Position numbers and translations under genes: made by a program. A stretch of 9,423 nt of DNA from an uncultured Lachnospiraceae bacterium (GTDB lineage: Bacteria > Bacillota > Clostridia > Lachnospirales > Lachnospiraceae): NCBI GenBank assembly GCA_949283905.1, contig CASDUB010000276.1, positions 1-9,423 on the forward strand, given 5' to 3'. Positions 1 to 6,550 of this stretch are shown here, piece by piece. Numbering within the stretch: position 1 is the stretch's first letter; each line of letters starts with the position of its first letter. A model generated the notes under the pieces. That model worked only from the letters and a program-made list of their open reading frames with translations. It was not told where the DNA came from and searched no databases.

Positions 1-1600
1 ATACTTCTCCTGAATCGTCGTCGTATGATATAAGACCGAGTTTTTCGGACATTCCGTATTTCATTACCATTGCTCTGGCTATCGCCGATACCTGACGGAT
101 ATCCTGTGATGCTCCTGTTGTGATGTCGTCAAATACGAGCTCTTCGGCTATTCTGCCGCCGAGTCCTACCATGATACGCTGGAGCATTCTGCCTTTTGTC
201 TCGAACATGTTGTCTTTTTCCATCTGCGGCATAGTATAGCCTGCCGCTCCCATTCCGGTTGGTATGATCGAGATCGTATATACGGGATTCATATCCGGAA
301 GCACCTGGAAAAGTATAGCGTGTCCCGCTTCATGATATGCCGTAATTCTCTTCTCTTCGTCAGATATGACTTTGCTCTTTTTCTCTTTTCCTACGCCTAT
401 CTTCAGAAATGATTCTTTGATATCTTCCTGGCTGATAAACGCTTTGTTAAGTCCTGCCGCTCTTATGGCCGCTTCATTCATCAGGTTTTCAAGGTCTGCG
501 CCCGTAAATCCTGCCGTATTCTGCGCTATCTGCTTAAGGTCTACGTCGTCTCCGAGCGGTTTGTCTTTTGAATGTACTTTTAATATCTCTTCGCGTCCCT
601 TAACGTCCGGCGCTCCTACTGTGATCGTTCTGTCGAATCGTCCCGGTCTTCTTATGGCCGGATCGAGGATATCTACACGGTTTGTAGCCGCCATGACTAT
701 TATGCCTTCGTTTACGCCGAATCCGTCCATCTCTACAAGGAGCTGGTTGAGCGTCTGTTCTCTTTCGTCGTGTCCGCCGCCCATACCTGAGCCTCGTTTT
801 CTCGCAACGGCGTCTATCTCGTCGATAAACACGATACAAGGATGATTTCTCTTCGCGTCTTCAAAAAGATCGCGCACTCTTGATGCTCCTACGCCGACGA
901 ACATCTCCACGAAATCTGAACCCGAAATTGAAAAGAACGGTACTCCGGCTTCTCCTGCGATCGCCTTTGCAAGGAGCGTTTTTCCTGTTCCCGGCTGTCC
1001 CACAAGGAGTACTCCTTTAGGGATACGCGCGCCGAGTTTTGTATATTTTTCAGGAGCTTTGAGGAAATCTACGATCTCTTCGAGCTCTTCTTTTTCCTCT
1101 GAAAGTCCGGCCACGTCTGTGAATCTGATCTTCTGATTTTCCTGTGTTGTAAGTCTTGCCTTGCTCTTTCCGAAATTCATCATTTTGGCGTTTGTTCCTC
1201 CCGACGATGAGGAGCGGCCTATGATGTTTATGATAAATACGAATATAATTATTCCGAGCAGAACAGGCGTAAGCCATGTCCATATGCTGTCAGCAGGCAT
1301 ATCTTTGATGGCGTACTCTATATTTTTCGCCTCAAGCTGCGTTTCTGCTTCTTTTGTATCCGTGACGTTTACTTTTCCCTTTGTTCCGTCTTTTAAGTCA
1401 AACTCTACGGTACCTGTCGGTACTTCTTTATTCTGTTCTATGACGGCTCCCGTGATATTTCCCGATTCTACAGCCTGATTGTAAACGGTATTGCTTACCT
1501 GCACTCTGTCCGAATCCATATTTCTCGAATATGCGAACACGGCAAAAACAGCAGCAAGAAATACCAGATATAATATCCAGCTGTAAGATTGTTTACGCAT
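1..1600 (-). CDS. ftsH: ATP-dependent zinc metalloprotease FtsH, 3'-truncated by window edge
   Basis: This is a membrane-anchored AAA+ protease that unfolds and degrades membrane and short-lived cytosolic proteins. The window holds the first 533 residues; the family is usually 600-690, so the C-terminal end lies off the left edge. Visible in order: membrane helix at about 8-25, an extracytoplasmic domain at about 27-105, membrane helix at about 107-128, AAA module with Walker A GQPGTGKT (201-208), Walker B with D260-E261 (FIDEID), the second region of homology [20 protein letters not shown], then the peptidase domain with the zinc site HEAGH (H423, E424, H427) and the probable third ligand D500 in TGASQDI. 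The frame is unbroken between these motifs. The ATG overlaps the tilS stop (TAATG), and GGAGG at 1611-1615 sits 10 nt upstream, inside tilS, so the start is secure. Walker A has Gln in place of the usual second-position Pro, but the GxxGxGKT pattern is kept. Confidence 0.97.
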   Translation of the reverse strand, partial: MRKQSYSWILYLVFLAAVFAVFAYSRNMDSDRVQVSNTVYNQAVESGNITGAVIEQNKEVPTGTVEFDLKDGTKGKVNVTDTKEAETQLEAKNIEYAIKDMPADSIWTWLTPVLLGIIIFVFIINIIGRSSSSGGTNAKMMNFGKSKARLTTQENQKIRFTDVAGLSEEKEELEEIVDFLKAPEKYTKLGARIPKGVLLVGQPGTGKTLLAKAIAGEAGVPFFSISGSDFVEMFVGVGASRVRDLFEDAKRNHPCIVFIDEIDAVARKRGSGMGGGHDEREQTLNQLLVEMDGFGVNEGIIVMAATNRVDILDPAIRRPGRFDRTITVGAPDVKGREEILKVHSKDKPLGDDVDLKQIAQNTAGFTGADLENLMNEAAIRAAGLNKAFISQEDIKESFLKIGVGKEKKSKVISDEEKRITAYHEAGHAILFQVLPDMNPVYTISIIPTGMGAAGYTMPQMEKDNMFETKGRMLQRIMVGLGGRIAEELVFDDITTGASQDIRQVSAIARAMVMKYGMSEKLGLISYDDDSGEV

Positions 1601-2991
1601 TATCTGTTTTCCTCCGACACACTTATTTCTATTATCTTTTTTGTATTTTCAGACACTTTGCAGTCTTCGCTGATCCTGTGTCCTATAACCCATATTATTT
1701 TTGATCCGTCTGCGAGACATACCCTCCTGTCCCGCTCTTCTTTGGGGATTTTTTCATCGATGAAGTAGTCTTTCAACTTCTTTTTATGACCGGATTTATC
1801 CGTTATCAGATAGTCTCCGCTTTTGCGGAATCTGATTATACAATTATTGTTAATTTTATCATAATCGAACCATTTAGTATATCTTTTTTTCGGTATGGCG
1901 TCCGCGCTGTAAGTGTTTTCAAACACCCTCACGTTGAACTTCAGCCCTGCGAATTTTATATCTTCTTTTGTAAATCTGACCTCTTCTTCACGGCTTTCGT
2001 TCTCTTCGTTTTTCTTTTTTGAAAGCTCTATTCCCCCATAAACTCTTTTGGCGATGATACCATAAGGCAGCTCTATATATCTTCCGGTCTGCTTTGTCAT
2101 AAGCAAAAGTATATCTTCCGTATGACCGCGCGTAAGATCCACGAGAGTCCCTGTCAGTTTCTTTAACGCATCCATAAGGATATATCCCGCCATCAGTTTT
2201 TTCTCGTCGAGTATCTCCGGTTTTATCACTATGCTTTCTTTATCTGATGCCGTAAGTTTTTCCGCCTTCGTTTTGGCCAGTTCTTTTATTATCTGATCCG
2301 CCTCTTCTATATCGGCCGCCGCCGCGCTTATATGTTTTACGCTCTGTTTATTTATATTCTGTTCGAGATACGGAAGCACGTTTATACGGATCTTATTTCT
2401 CGAATAATCGTCTTTGAGATTGCTGCTGTCGGTGCGCCATACGATATTCCTGATCTTCAGCGACTCTTCTATCTCTTCTCTTGTCATGCATAAAAGCGGA
2501 CGTATGGTATTTCCATTTACCGCCGCTATGCCCTTTAATCCCGACAGTGAAGATCCTCTTGCCATATTAAATAGAACCGTCTCCGCTCTGTCGTTTATGT
2601 GATGAGCCAACGCTATCTTGGTCGCGAAGCCGTTCTCTATGCATATTGATGCCGCCTTTCGTCTGGCGATCCTGCCTGTCTCTTCAAGACCTTTTTTATT
2701 TTCTTCGGCGAGTTTTTTTATGTCGTATCTGAAAAGCCTTATCTCTATCCCTCGTTCTTCACAGAATCTGACGGCGTAAGCTTCGTCTCCGTCGCTCTCT
2801 TCGTCTCTGAGACAGTGGTTGACATGAAAAGCTTTTACTTTTATCCCAAGTCTGTCTTTTATCTCATACAAAAACTGAAGAAGGCAAACCGAATCAGCTC
2901 CTCCCGATAATCCGACGCAGACACTGTCCCCTTCTTCTGTCATTTTATTATTTATGATATATCTGATGATTTTTTCCGTATCTTTTTTCAT
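1600..2991 (-). CDS. tilS: tRNA(Ile)-lysidine synthetase TilS
   Basis: TilS converts the wobble cytidine of the CAU-anticodon tRNA(Ile) to lysidine with ATP and lysine, so that the tRNA reads AUA. This is essential in nearly all bacteria. From the ATG at 2991 the protein has 463 residues. The N-terminal PP-loop SGGADS is at 29-34, followed by the N-type ATPase fold with a conserved [10 protein letters not shown] stretch. The C-terminal TilS_C domain is recognisable from [21 protein letters not shown] and [10 protein letters not shown]. Start choice is open: the frame continues to a TTG at 3015 (eight extra residues) with GGGAG eight nt upstream, but that start lies in the U-tract of a terminator-like hairpin. 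The ATG at 2991 has only a weak Shine-Dalgarno but gives the usual spacing of under 30 residues before the PP-loop. The gene follows the divIC-like gene by 70 nt and overlaps ftsH by one base. The hprT gene found between tilS and ftsH in Bacillus is absent. Confidence 0.94.
   Translation of the reverse strand: MKKDTEKIIRYIINNKMTEEGDSVCVGLSGGADSVCLLQFLYEIKDRLGIKVKAFHVNHCLRDEESDGDEAYAVRFCEERGIEIRLFRYDIKKLAEENKKGLEETGRIARRKAASICIENGFATKIALAHHINDRAETVLFNMARGSSLSGLKGIAAVNGNTIRPLLCMTREEIEESLKIRNIVWRTDSSNLKDDYSRNKIRINVLPYLEQNINKQSVKHISAAAADIEEADQIIKELAKTKAEKLTASDKESIVIKPEILDEKKLMAGYILMDALKKLTGTLVDLTRGHTEDILLLMTKQTGRYIELPYGIIAKRVYGGIELSKKKNEENESREEEVRFTKEDIKFAGLKFNVRVFENTYSADAIPKKRYTKWFDYDKINNNCIIRFRKSGDYLITDKSGHKKKLKDYFIDEKIPKEERDRRVCLADGSKIIWVIGHRISEDCKVSENTKKIIEISVSEENR
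1611..1615 (-). promoter_or_regulatory. Ribosome binding site of ftsH inside the tilS 3' end
   Basis: On the minus strand GGAGG lies 10 nt before the ftsH ATG and is encoded within the last codons of tilS. Together with the one-base overlap of stop and start codons (TAATG), it suggests that ftsH is translated from the tilS transcript with translational coupling. Confidence 0.8.
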
Positions 2992-3010
2992 ATTTTCTGG
3001 CCCGCGCAAA

Positions 3011-3046
3011 TACAAAAATAAAGCTCCCGTACATATGTATGGGAGC
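3011..3046 (-). terminator. Intrinsic terminator-like hairpin between the divIC-like gene and tilS
   Basis: Read on the minus strand, GCTCCC and GGGAGC form a six-pair GC-rich stem. Inside it, after one A-C mismatch, the self-complementary TACATATGTA can add three pairs around a short loop. The stem is followed directly by TTTATTTTTG. It lies 15 nt after the stop of the divIC-like gene, as expected for a rho-independent terminator or attenuator of the HU-rqcP-divIC transcript. The 3' arm carries GGGAG, which would be the Shine-Dalgarno of the alternative TTG start of tilS at 3015. Confidence 0.75.
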
Positions 3047-3061
3047 GAATAGCATCAAGTT

Positions 3062-3376
3062 TCACTTTTCTTTGAAAATAATTTCCCCGTCTTTTACGAA
3101 GCCCAGCTTGTTTTTTGCGGTCTGTTCATAATACTCATCACTCTTCATGTATTCCTGCAGATCTTCGATATCTTCAGTCCGCTGTTCTTCGTCGCTTATC
3201 TGCTCCTGCAGATCGTCGATACGGGCGTTATTATTTGAGATTCTTCCATTAAGGCTTATGCCGTTTATGGCTAAAACGATCAGCAACATGAGCATGACCA
3301 GCACGATTGCAAGCATCGCTCCGGACATGGGATTAATTTTCTTAATTCTATTTTTCGCATGTTTGATTCTCGCCAT
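3062..3376 (-). CDS. divIC: Septum formation initiator family protein (DivIC/FtsB-like)
   Basis: This 104-residue bitopic membrane protein belongs to the DivIC/FtsB family, part of the FtsL-DivIB-DivIC complex that activates septal peptidoglycan synthesis. The sequence shows a short basic cytoplasmic N terminus (1-16), one membrane helix at about 18-39, a coiled coil at about 43-76 (RISNNNARIDDLQEQISDEE), and a C-terminal segment DEYYEQTAKNKLGFVKDGEIIF typical of the family. Length is normal. The ATG at 3376 has AAGGA about 6 nt upstream and begins 9 nt after the rqcP stop, so the genes are co-transcribed. The position just after rqcP matches the Bacillus yabO-divIC neighbourhood. The exact paralogue (DivIC rather than FtsL) is inferred from context, because these small proteins diverge strongly. 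Confidence 0.88.
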   Translation of the reverse strand: MARIKHAKNRIKKINPMSGAMLAIVLVMLMLLIVLAINGISLNGRISNNNARIDDLQEQISDEEQRTEDIEDLQEYMKSDEYYEQTAKNKLGFVKDGEIIFKEK

Positions 3377-3385
3377 ATCTGTTCC

Positions 3386-3625
3386 TTAAAGCATCTTATA
3401 CATATCTGCCGCGTCATCTTTTTTTACGGTTTCCTGTACGTTGACTATCTCTGCCTTTACCGTTCTGTTTCCGAACTGTATCTCGAGGATGTCTCCCGCT
3501 TTTACCGCCGACGACGCTTTTGCTGTTTTGCCGTTTACGGAAACTCTTCCCGCGTCGCACGCCTCATTGGCGACTGTGCGGCGTTTTATGAGTCTTGATA
3601 CCTTTAAAAATTTGTCTAATCTCAT
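3386..3625 (-). CDS. rqcP: S4-domain RNA-binding protein RqcP (YabO)
   Basis: This 79-residue protein consists mainly of an S4 RNA-binding fold (about 1-60). The opening MRLDKFLKVSRLIKRRTVA and the closing KKDDAADMYKML closely match the YabO/RqcP family of Firmicutes. From work on Bacillus, RqcP binds the obstructed 50S subunit with RqcH and supports addition of C-terminal alanine tails to stalled nascent chains. The more distant Hsp15 family is the alternative, but the length and the gene position after HU favour RqcP. The ATG at 3625 lies only 4 nt after the HU stop and no convincing Shine-Dalgarno is visible in the end of HU, so reinitiation after HU translation is likely. Confidence 0.92.
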   Translation of the reverse strand: MRLDKFLKVSRLIKRRTVANEACDAGRVSVNGKTAKASSAVKAGDILEIQFGNRTVKAEIVNVQETVKKDDAADMYKML

Positions 3626-3629
3626 TTAA

Positions 3630-3905
3630 TTATGCGTTTACTTTGTCTTTTAAAGCTTTTCCTGCTTTGAAACGTGGTGATTTAGAAGCTTTGATTGTCA
3701 TCTCTTCACCTGTAAGAGGATTTCTTCCCTGTCTTTCAGGACGATCAAGAATATCGAATGTTCCGAATCCGATAAGCTGAACTGATTCACCTTTTTTAAG
3801 CTCGTCTCCTACTACTTCTATAAAAGCCTCAACTGCATGTTTTGCATTCTCTTTTGTTAATCCTGTCTTTTCTGCAACTGCTGCTACTAATTCGTTTTTC
3901 TTCAT
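3630..3905 (-). CDS. hup: HU family DNA-binding protein
   Basis: This 91-residue histone-like protein binds and bends DNA as a dimer and compacts the nucleoid. Length is typical. The dimerisation helices occupy about 1-45, the core GFGTF is at 46-50, and the DNA-binding beta arm carries GRNPLTGEEMTI (60-71) with the intercalating proline P64. The C terminus SPRFKAGKALKDKVN is also standard. AGGAGA at 3915-3920 lies 9 nt before the ATG, and a near-consensus SigA promoter lies just upstream. HU heads the rqcP-divIC unit. Codon choice is plainer (GAA, GCT, ACT, CGT) than in neighbours, as expected of an abundant protein. Whether it is the only HU copy in the genome cannot be told here. Confidence 0.97.
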   Translation of the reverse strand: MKKNELVAAVAEKTGLTKENAKHAVEAFIEVVGDELKKGESVQLIGFGTFDILDRPERQGRNPLTGEEMTIKASKSPRFKAGKALKDKVNA

Positions 3906-3951
3906 TATTAAAGTTCTCCTTTTTAATAAAATGTCTTTTTTATCCTATATA

Positions 3952-3980
3952 CTTATAAACGCAAGGTACTCATTTGTCAA
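3952..3980 (-). promoter_or_regulatory. SigA-type promoter of the HU-rqcP-divIC unit
   Basis: On the minus strand a perfect TTGACA (3975-3980) is followed by a 17-nt spacer and TATAAG (3952-3957), five of six matches to the -10 consensus. Transcription would start near 3945 and give a leader of about 40 nt before the HU ATG. The strength of the match fits the high expression expected for HU. It also separates this unit from the cca gene upstream, although no clear terminator was seen after cca. Confidence 0.85.
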
Positions 3981-4028
3981 GCATTCCTTTGATTTATAAT
4001 ACAATATCATAAGTTTTTATAATTTTGT

Positions 4029-5378
4029 TTATGGTTTTTTATTGATTTTTTGCGAAATATACGTCAAAAGATACTGTTTTTCGTTCTTTTCGGGATCTTC
4101 GATGACCTCATTTAAAGCTTCGTTTAACAGCTCTCCTATCTGAGGTCCGGCCTTGATTCCGAGGTTCATTACGTCTTTTCCTGTTATGGCCAGCTGTTTT
4201 AAAGATACGCACTGGTTCTCGCTTATCACCTTTTCGTACTGTTTTTTCATCCTGTCCATATGCGCCAGGATCTTTTCCTTGTCGTAATCGCTTTTTCCGA
4301 GGGTATCCGCCGTCTGAACTTTTACAAACAACGGAAACATATCGGCTCCCATAACGTTCATCGCTTTTCTGATATTTTTTATCTCGGAGGGGAATCTCCA
4401 GTCATGATATTTTATCAGGATCTTTACTTTTCTTATGGTATCGTTGTCCATTTTCAGGCGTTTTAATATGCCGTCCGCCATCCTTACGCTGATCTCGGCA
4501 TGCCCTTTAAAATGATCATTTCCGTCAGCATCCGTCCTTCTTGCTTCAGGCTTTCCTATATCGTGAAGCAGCATCGTCAGCCGCAGTACTCTGTCAGCTT
4601 CTATGCACTCAAGAGTCTTTACTATATGATCTCCGACATTGTATATATGATATTTTGTGTTCTGCGGGGTTTCAAAGGCCCTGTCCAGTTCAGGAAGAAA
4701 GACTTTAGTCATCCCGAGTTCATAAGCTTTCTTTATATACTCGGGGTGCTTCGAAACGAGCAGCTTGATAAGCTCGGTGCATATCCTCTCCGCACTGATT
4801 TTGGCGAGATTAGGCGCCAGGATACGTATCGCTCTTTTCGTCTCTTCATCTATGTCAAATGAAAGCTGCGCCGAAAATCTGACGGCGCGCAGTATCCTGA
4901 GAGCATCTTCCGAAAGTCTTTCCATCGGATCTCCGACGCATCTGATCAGTTTGTTTTTCAGATCATCGTATCCTCCAAACGGATCCTGAAGTCCGTTCTC
5001 GTAATTATACGCCATGGCGTTTATCGTAAAGTCGCGTCTTTGAAGATCTTCTTTTAAATCTTTTACGAATTCGACATTTTCCGGATGCCTTGCGTCTTTA
5101 TATTCTCCGTCCGTTCTGTATGTTGTAACTTCAAAGCTCTGATCCTGCATAAGAACAGTAACCGTTCCGTGCTCGATCCCGGTATCGACGGTTCTTTTAA
5201 ATATCCTCTTGACGTCTCCGGGCAGCGCGGATGTGGTGATATCCCAGTCGTTAGGAGTCCGTCCCAGAATTATATCTCTTATACATCCTCCGACGGCATA
5301 CGCTTCGTATCCGTTTGACTGCAGTATTTTTATTATTTTGTCGACATTTTCGGGAAGCTCGATGTTTAATCCGTACAT
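4029..5378 (-). CDS. cca: CCA tRNA nucleotidyltransferase (class II) with HD domain
   Basis: This enzyme adds or repairs the 3' CCA end of tRNAs from CTP and ATP without a nucleic acid template. It has 449 residues. Visible motifs: GGxxRD at 30-35 (VGGCIRD), the catalytic DxD at D44/D46 (NDWDITTS), RRDFTINAMAYN at about 114-125, EDALRILRAVRF at about 157-168, and an HD domain with H251, H272-D273 (LLHDIGKPEARR) and H293. This is the usual arrangement for the longer bacterial class II enzymes with an HD region. Whether it makes full CCA or only one of the steps (some bacteria split the work) cannot be decided from sequence; a single full-length CCA enzyme is the simplest reading. The ATG at 5378 lies inside the aldo/keto reductase gene, 13 nt of overlap including that gene's stop, with GGAGAG at 5382-5387 just upstream. 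The two genes are therefore one transcript. Confidence 0.95.
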   Translation of the reverse strand: MYGLNIELPENVDKIIKILQSNGYEAYAVGGCIRDIILGRTPNDWDITTSALPGDVKRIFKRTVDTGIEHGTVTVLMQDQSFEVTTYRTDGEYKDARHPENVEFVKDLKEDLQRRDFTINAMAYNYENGLQDPFGGYDDLKNKLIRCVGDPMERLSEDALRILRAVRFSAQLSFDIDEETKRAIRILAPNLAKISAERICTELIKLLVSKHPEYIKKAYELGMTKVFLPELDRAFETPQNTKYHIYNVGDHIVKTLECIEADRVLRLTMLLHDIGKPEARRTDADGNDHFKGHAEISVRMADGILKRLKMDNDTIRKVKILIKYHDWRFPSEIKNIRKAMNVMGADMFPLFVKVQTADTLGKSDYDKEKILAHMDRMKKQYEKVISENQCVSLKQLAITGKDVMNLGIKAGPQIGELLNEALNEVIEDPEKNEKQYLLTYISQKINKKP

Positions 5379-6295
5379 TTTCTCTCCACTAATGCTCTGC
5401 TGTTTGTCTTTAACTCTTGCAGCATATCAAACGCTATTCCGAGAAGGACCGCTCCTTCTTTACTGTTCAGATAACGTCTGTCTGTTTCTGAAAAAATTCC
5501 GACGTTTTCTATCAGATGTTTTATATCAGACATGTCTGAGATGACCGTCTTTACGGAAGTAACTGACTGGGCGAATCTGAAGGCCCATCCTGCCACTGTA
5601 TCGTCAGGACGCATCATTTTAAGTACTTCTTTTCTTGCCGTCGTCAGGTTGCACAGCTTGCCCCTGTCGAGCGCCTCTGTCGCCCAGATAGGCACGCCTC
5701 TGCTCTTTAAGATCTCTACTTTTCTCTTTACTTTTTTCATCGCCCAAAGCATATAGTTTAATGGCAGCTGGCAGAATTCTATTTCTTCTCCGTATGTATC
5801 GAGAAATTTATTTATCGTATCTGTACTGCCGAATGTCGAAAAACCGAGGTGGCGGATCTTTCCTTCTTTTTTCATTTCTATAAAGTATCTGACAGCGCTG
5901 TTGTTCAGATCCGTATAGTCATCGACATTGTAATCGTCGATATCGTGCATCAGATAAAAATCAAAGTATTCGACTCTGCAGTCTTTTAACTGTTTTTCAA
6001 ATACGTTCTTGGGATCTTTCATCAGTTCTTTATTGTATCCCGGAAATTTATTCGCCAGCAGAAAACTCTTTCTCGGATGATGCGACAGGGCTCTTCCCAG
6101 CGATTCCGCTGCTTTTCCGTCATGATATCCCCACGCAGTATCAAAATAATTGACTCCGTTTTTGATCGCGTAGTCCACCATCATAGTCAGATCAGCTTCG
6201 TCGATCTTTGATATGTCATTCGCCGTTGAAGGAAGTCTCATGCTTCCGAATCCCAGTTTCGAAATCTTTACATCTTTAAAAGTACTGTATTTCAT
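5366..6295 (-). CDS. Aldo/keto reductase
   Basis: This is a 309-residue NAD(P)H-dependent oxidoreductase of the aldo/keto reductase superfamily, a (beta/alpha)8 barrel; the substrate is unknown. The N-terminal ISKLGFGSMRLP is typical. The catalytic tetrad can be placed at D52 and Y57 (YFDTAWGYHDG), K83 (LLANKFPGY) and H117 (DFYLMHDIDDY). HLGFSTFG corresponds to the usual G(L/F)S segment. The opening resembles the subfamily that carries a C-terminal 4Fe-4S cluster domain, but this protein ends without any cysteine cluster (only C307 near the end), so it has the barrel alone. The start at 6295 was chosen because AAAGGAG lies 6 nt upstream; an upstream in-frame ATG at 6319 lacks a ribosome binding site. 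It precedes and overlaps cca by 13 nt. The functional link to tRNA maturation is unknown and may be only co-transcription. Confidence 0.92.
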   Translation of the reverse strand: MKYSTFKDVKISKLGFGSMRLPSTANDISKIDEADLTMMVDYAIKNGVNYFDTAWGYHDGKAAESLGRALSHHPRKSFLLANKFPGYNKELMKDPKNVFEKQLKDCRVEYFDFYLMHDIDDYNVDDYTDLNNSAVRYFIEMKKEGKIRHLGFSTFGSTDTINKFLDTYGEEIEFCQLPLNYMLWAMKKVKRKVEILKSRGVPIWATEALDRGKLCNLTTARKEVLKMMRPDDTVAGWAFRFAQSVTSVKTVISDMSDIKHLIENVGIFSETDRRYLNSKEGAVLLGIAFDMLQELKTNSRALVERKCTD

Positions 6296-6301
6296 AAAGC
6301 G

Positions 6302-6308
6302 CTCCTTT
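6302..6308 (-). promoter_or_regulatory. Ribosome binding site that fixes the aldo/keto reductase start
   Basis: AAAGGAG on the minus strand lies 6 nt before the ATG at 6295. It lies downstream of the alternative ATG at 6319, so the shorter protein is favoured. Confidence 0.8.
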
Positions 6309-6334
6309 AAATAATACATTAAATCCGGACTGTG

Positions 6335-6350
6335 ATCTTAAAAATAAGAT
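6335..6350. repeat. Small AT-rich inverted repeat in the aldo/keto reductase leader
   Basis: ATCTTA and TAAGAT form perfect six-base arms around a loop of four A residues (plus strand). The site lies just downstream of the predicted -10 box of the aldo/keto reductase promoter, roughly at +4 to +19 of its transcript. It could be an operator half-site pair or a weak mRNA hairpin. In such AT-rich DNA a short palindrome may also arise by chance. Confidence 0.3.
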
Positions 6351-6360
6351 AATTAAAAAT

Positions 6361-6389
6361 ATTATATATTTAAAACAGCCTTATAACAA
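6361..6389 (-). promoter_or_regulatory. Candidate SigA promoter of the aldo/keto reductase-cca unit
   Basis: On the minus strand TTGTTA (6384-6389) is separated by 17 nt from a perfect TATAAT (6361-6366). The start point would be near 6354, giving a leader of about 60 nt. The -35 match is partial (four of six) and the surrounding DNA is very AT-rich, so the call is moderate. A second weaker option uses TTGACG further upstream, but it lacks a good -10 at the right distance. Confidence 0.55.
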
Positions 6390-6451
6390 TAATTCTTTTG
6401 TTTTTCGTCAAATTGCATATCATTACTATGTTTGGTTTGCTTTTTTCTTTA

Positions 6452-6481
6452 TTTATACACAAGTTTGTTATATTATATAAT
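6452..6481 (+). promoter_or_regulatory. Possible promoter of the MATE-ATPase gene
   Basis: TATAAT at 6476-6481 has TTTATA (6452-6457) 18 nt upstream, a partial -35 match. It overlaps a 12-bp palindrome (6471-6482). Further TATAAT words occur at 6497-6502 and 6531-6536, without good -35 partners; the last is too close to the start codon. A promoter must lie in this AT-rich stretch because the gene is alone on its strand, but its exact position is uncertain. Confidence 0.3.
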
Positions 6482-6550
6482 AAAAGATTAAAAGCATATA
6501 ATGCGAAGCAATTCGTGATATCTAATAATATATAATTCGGAGACTGACAT

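Noticed and set aside
366..1478. Plus-strand and frame-shifted minus-strand open frames within 366-1478
   Set aside because: They lie opposite or out of frame with ftsH, whose motifs are continuous through the whole stretch, and they show no recognisable domain or ribosome binding site.
3025..3058. Possible promoter for tilS on the minus strand, TTGATG with a 17-nt spacer to TATGTA
   Set aside because: The -10 word matches only three of six positions and it sits within the terminator hairpin, so it is not supported, though some promoter for tilS-ftsH cannot be excluded.
3921..4028. Terminator after cca
   Set aside because: Only loose AT-rich self-complementarity is present, with no GC-containing stem followed by a T-tract; this stretch is explained by the HU promoter.
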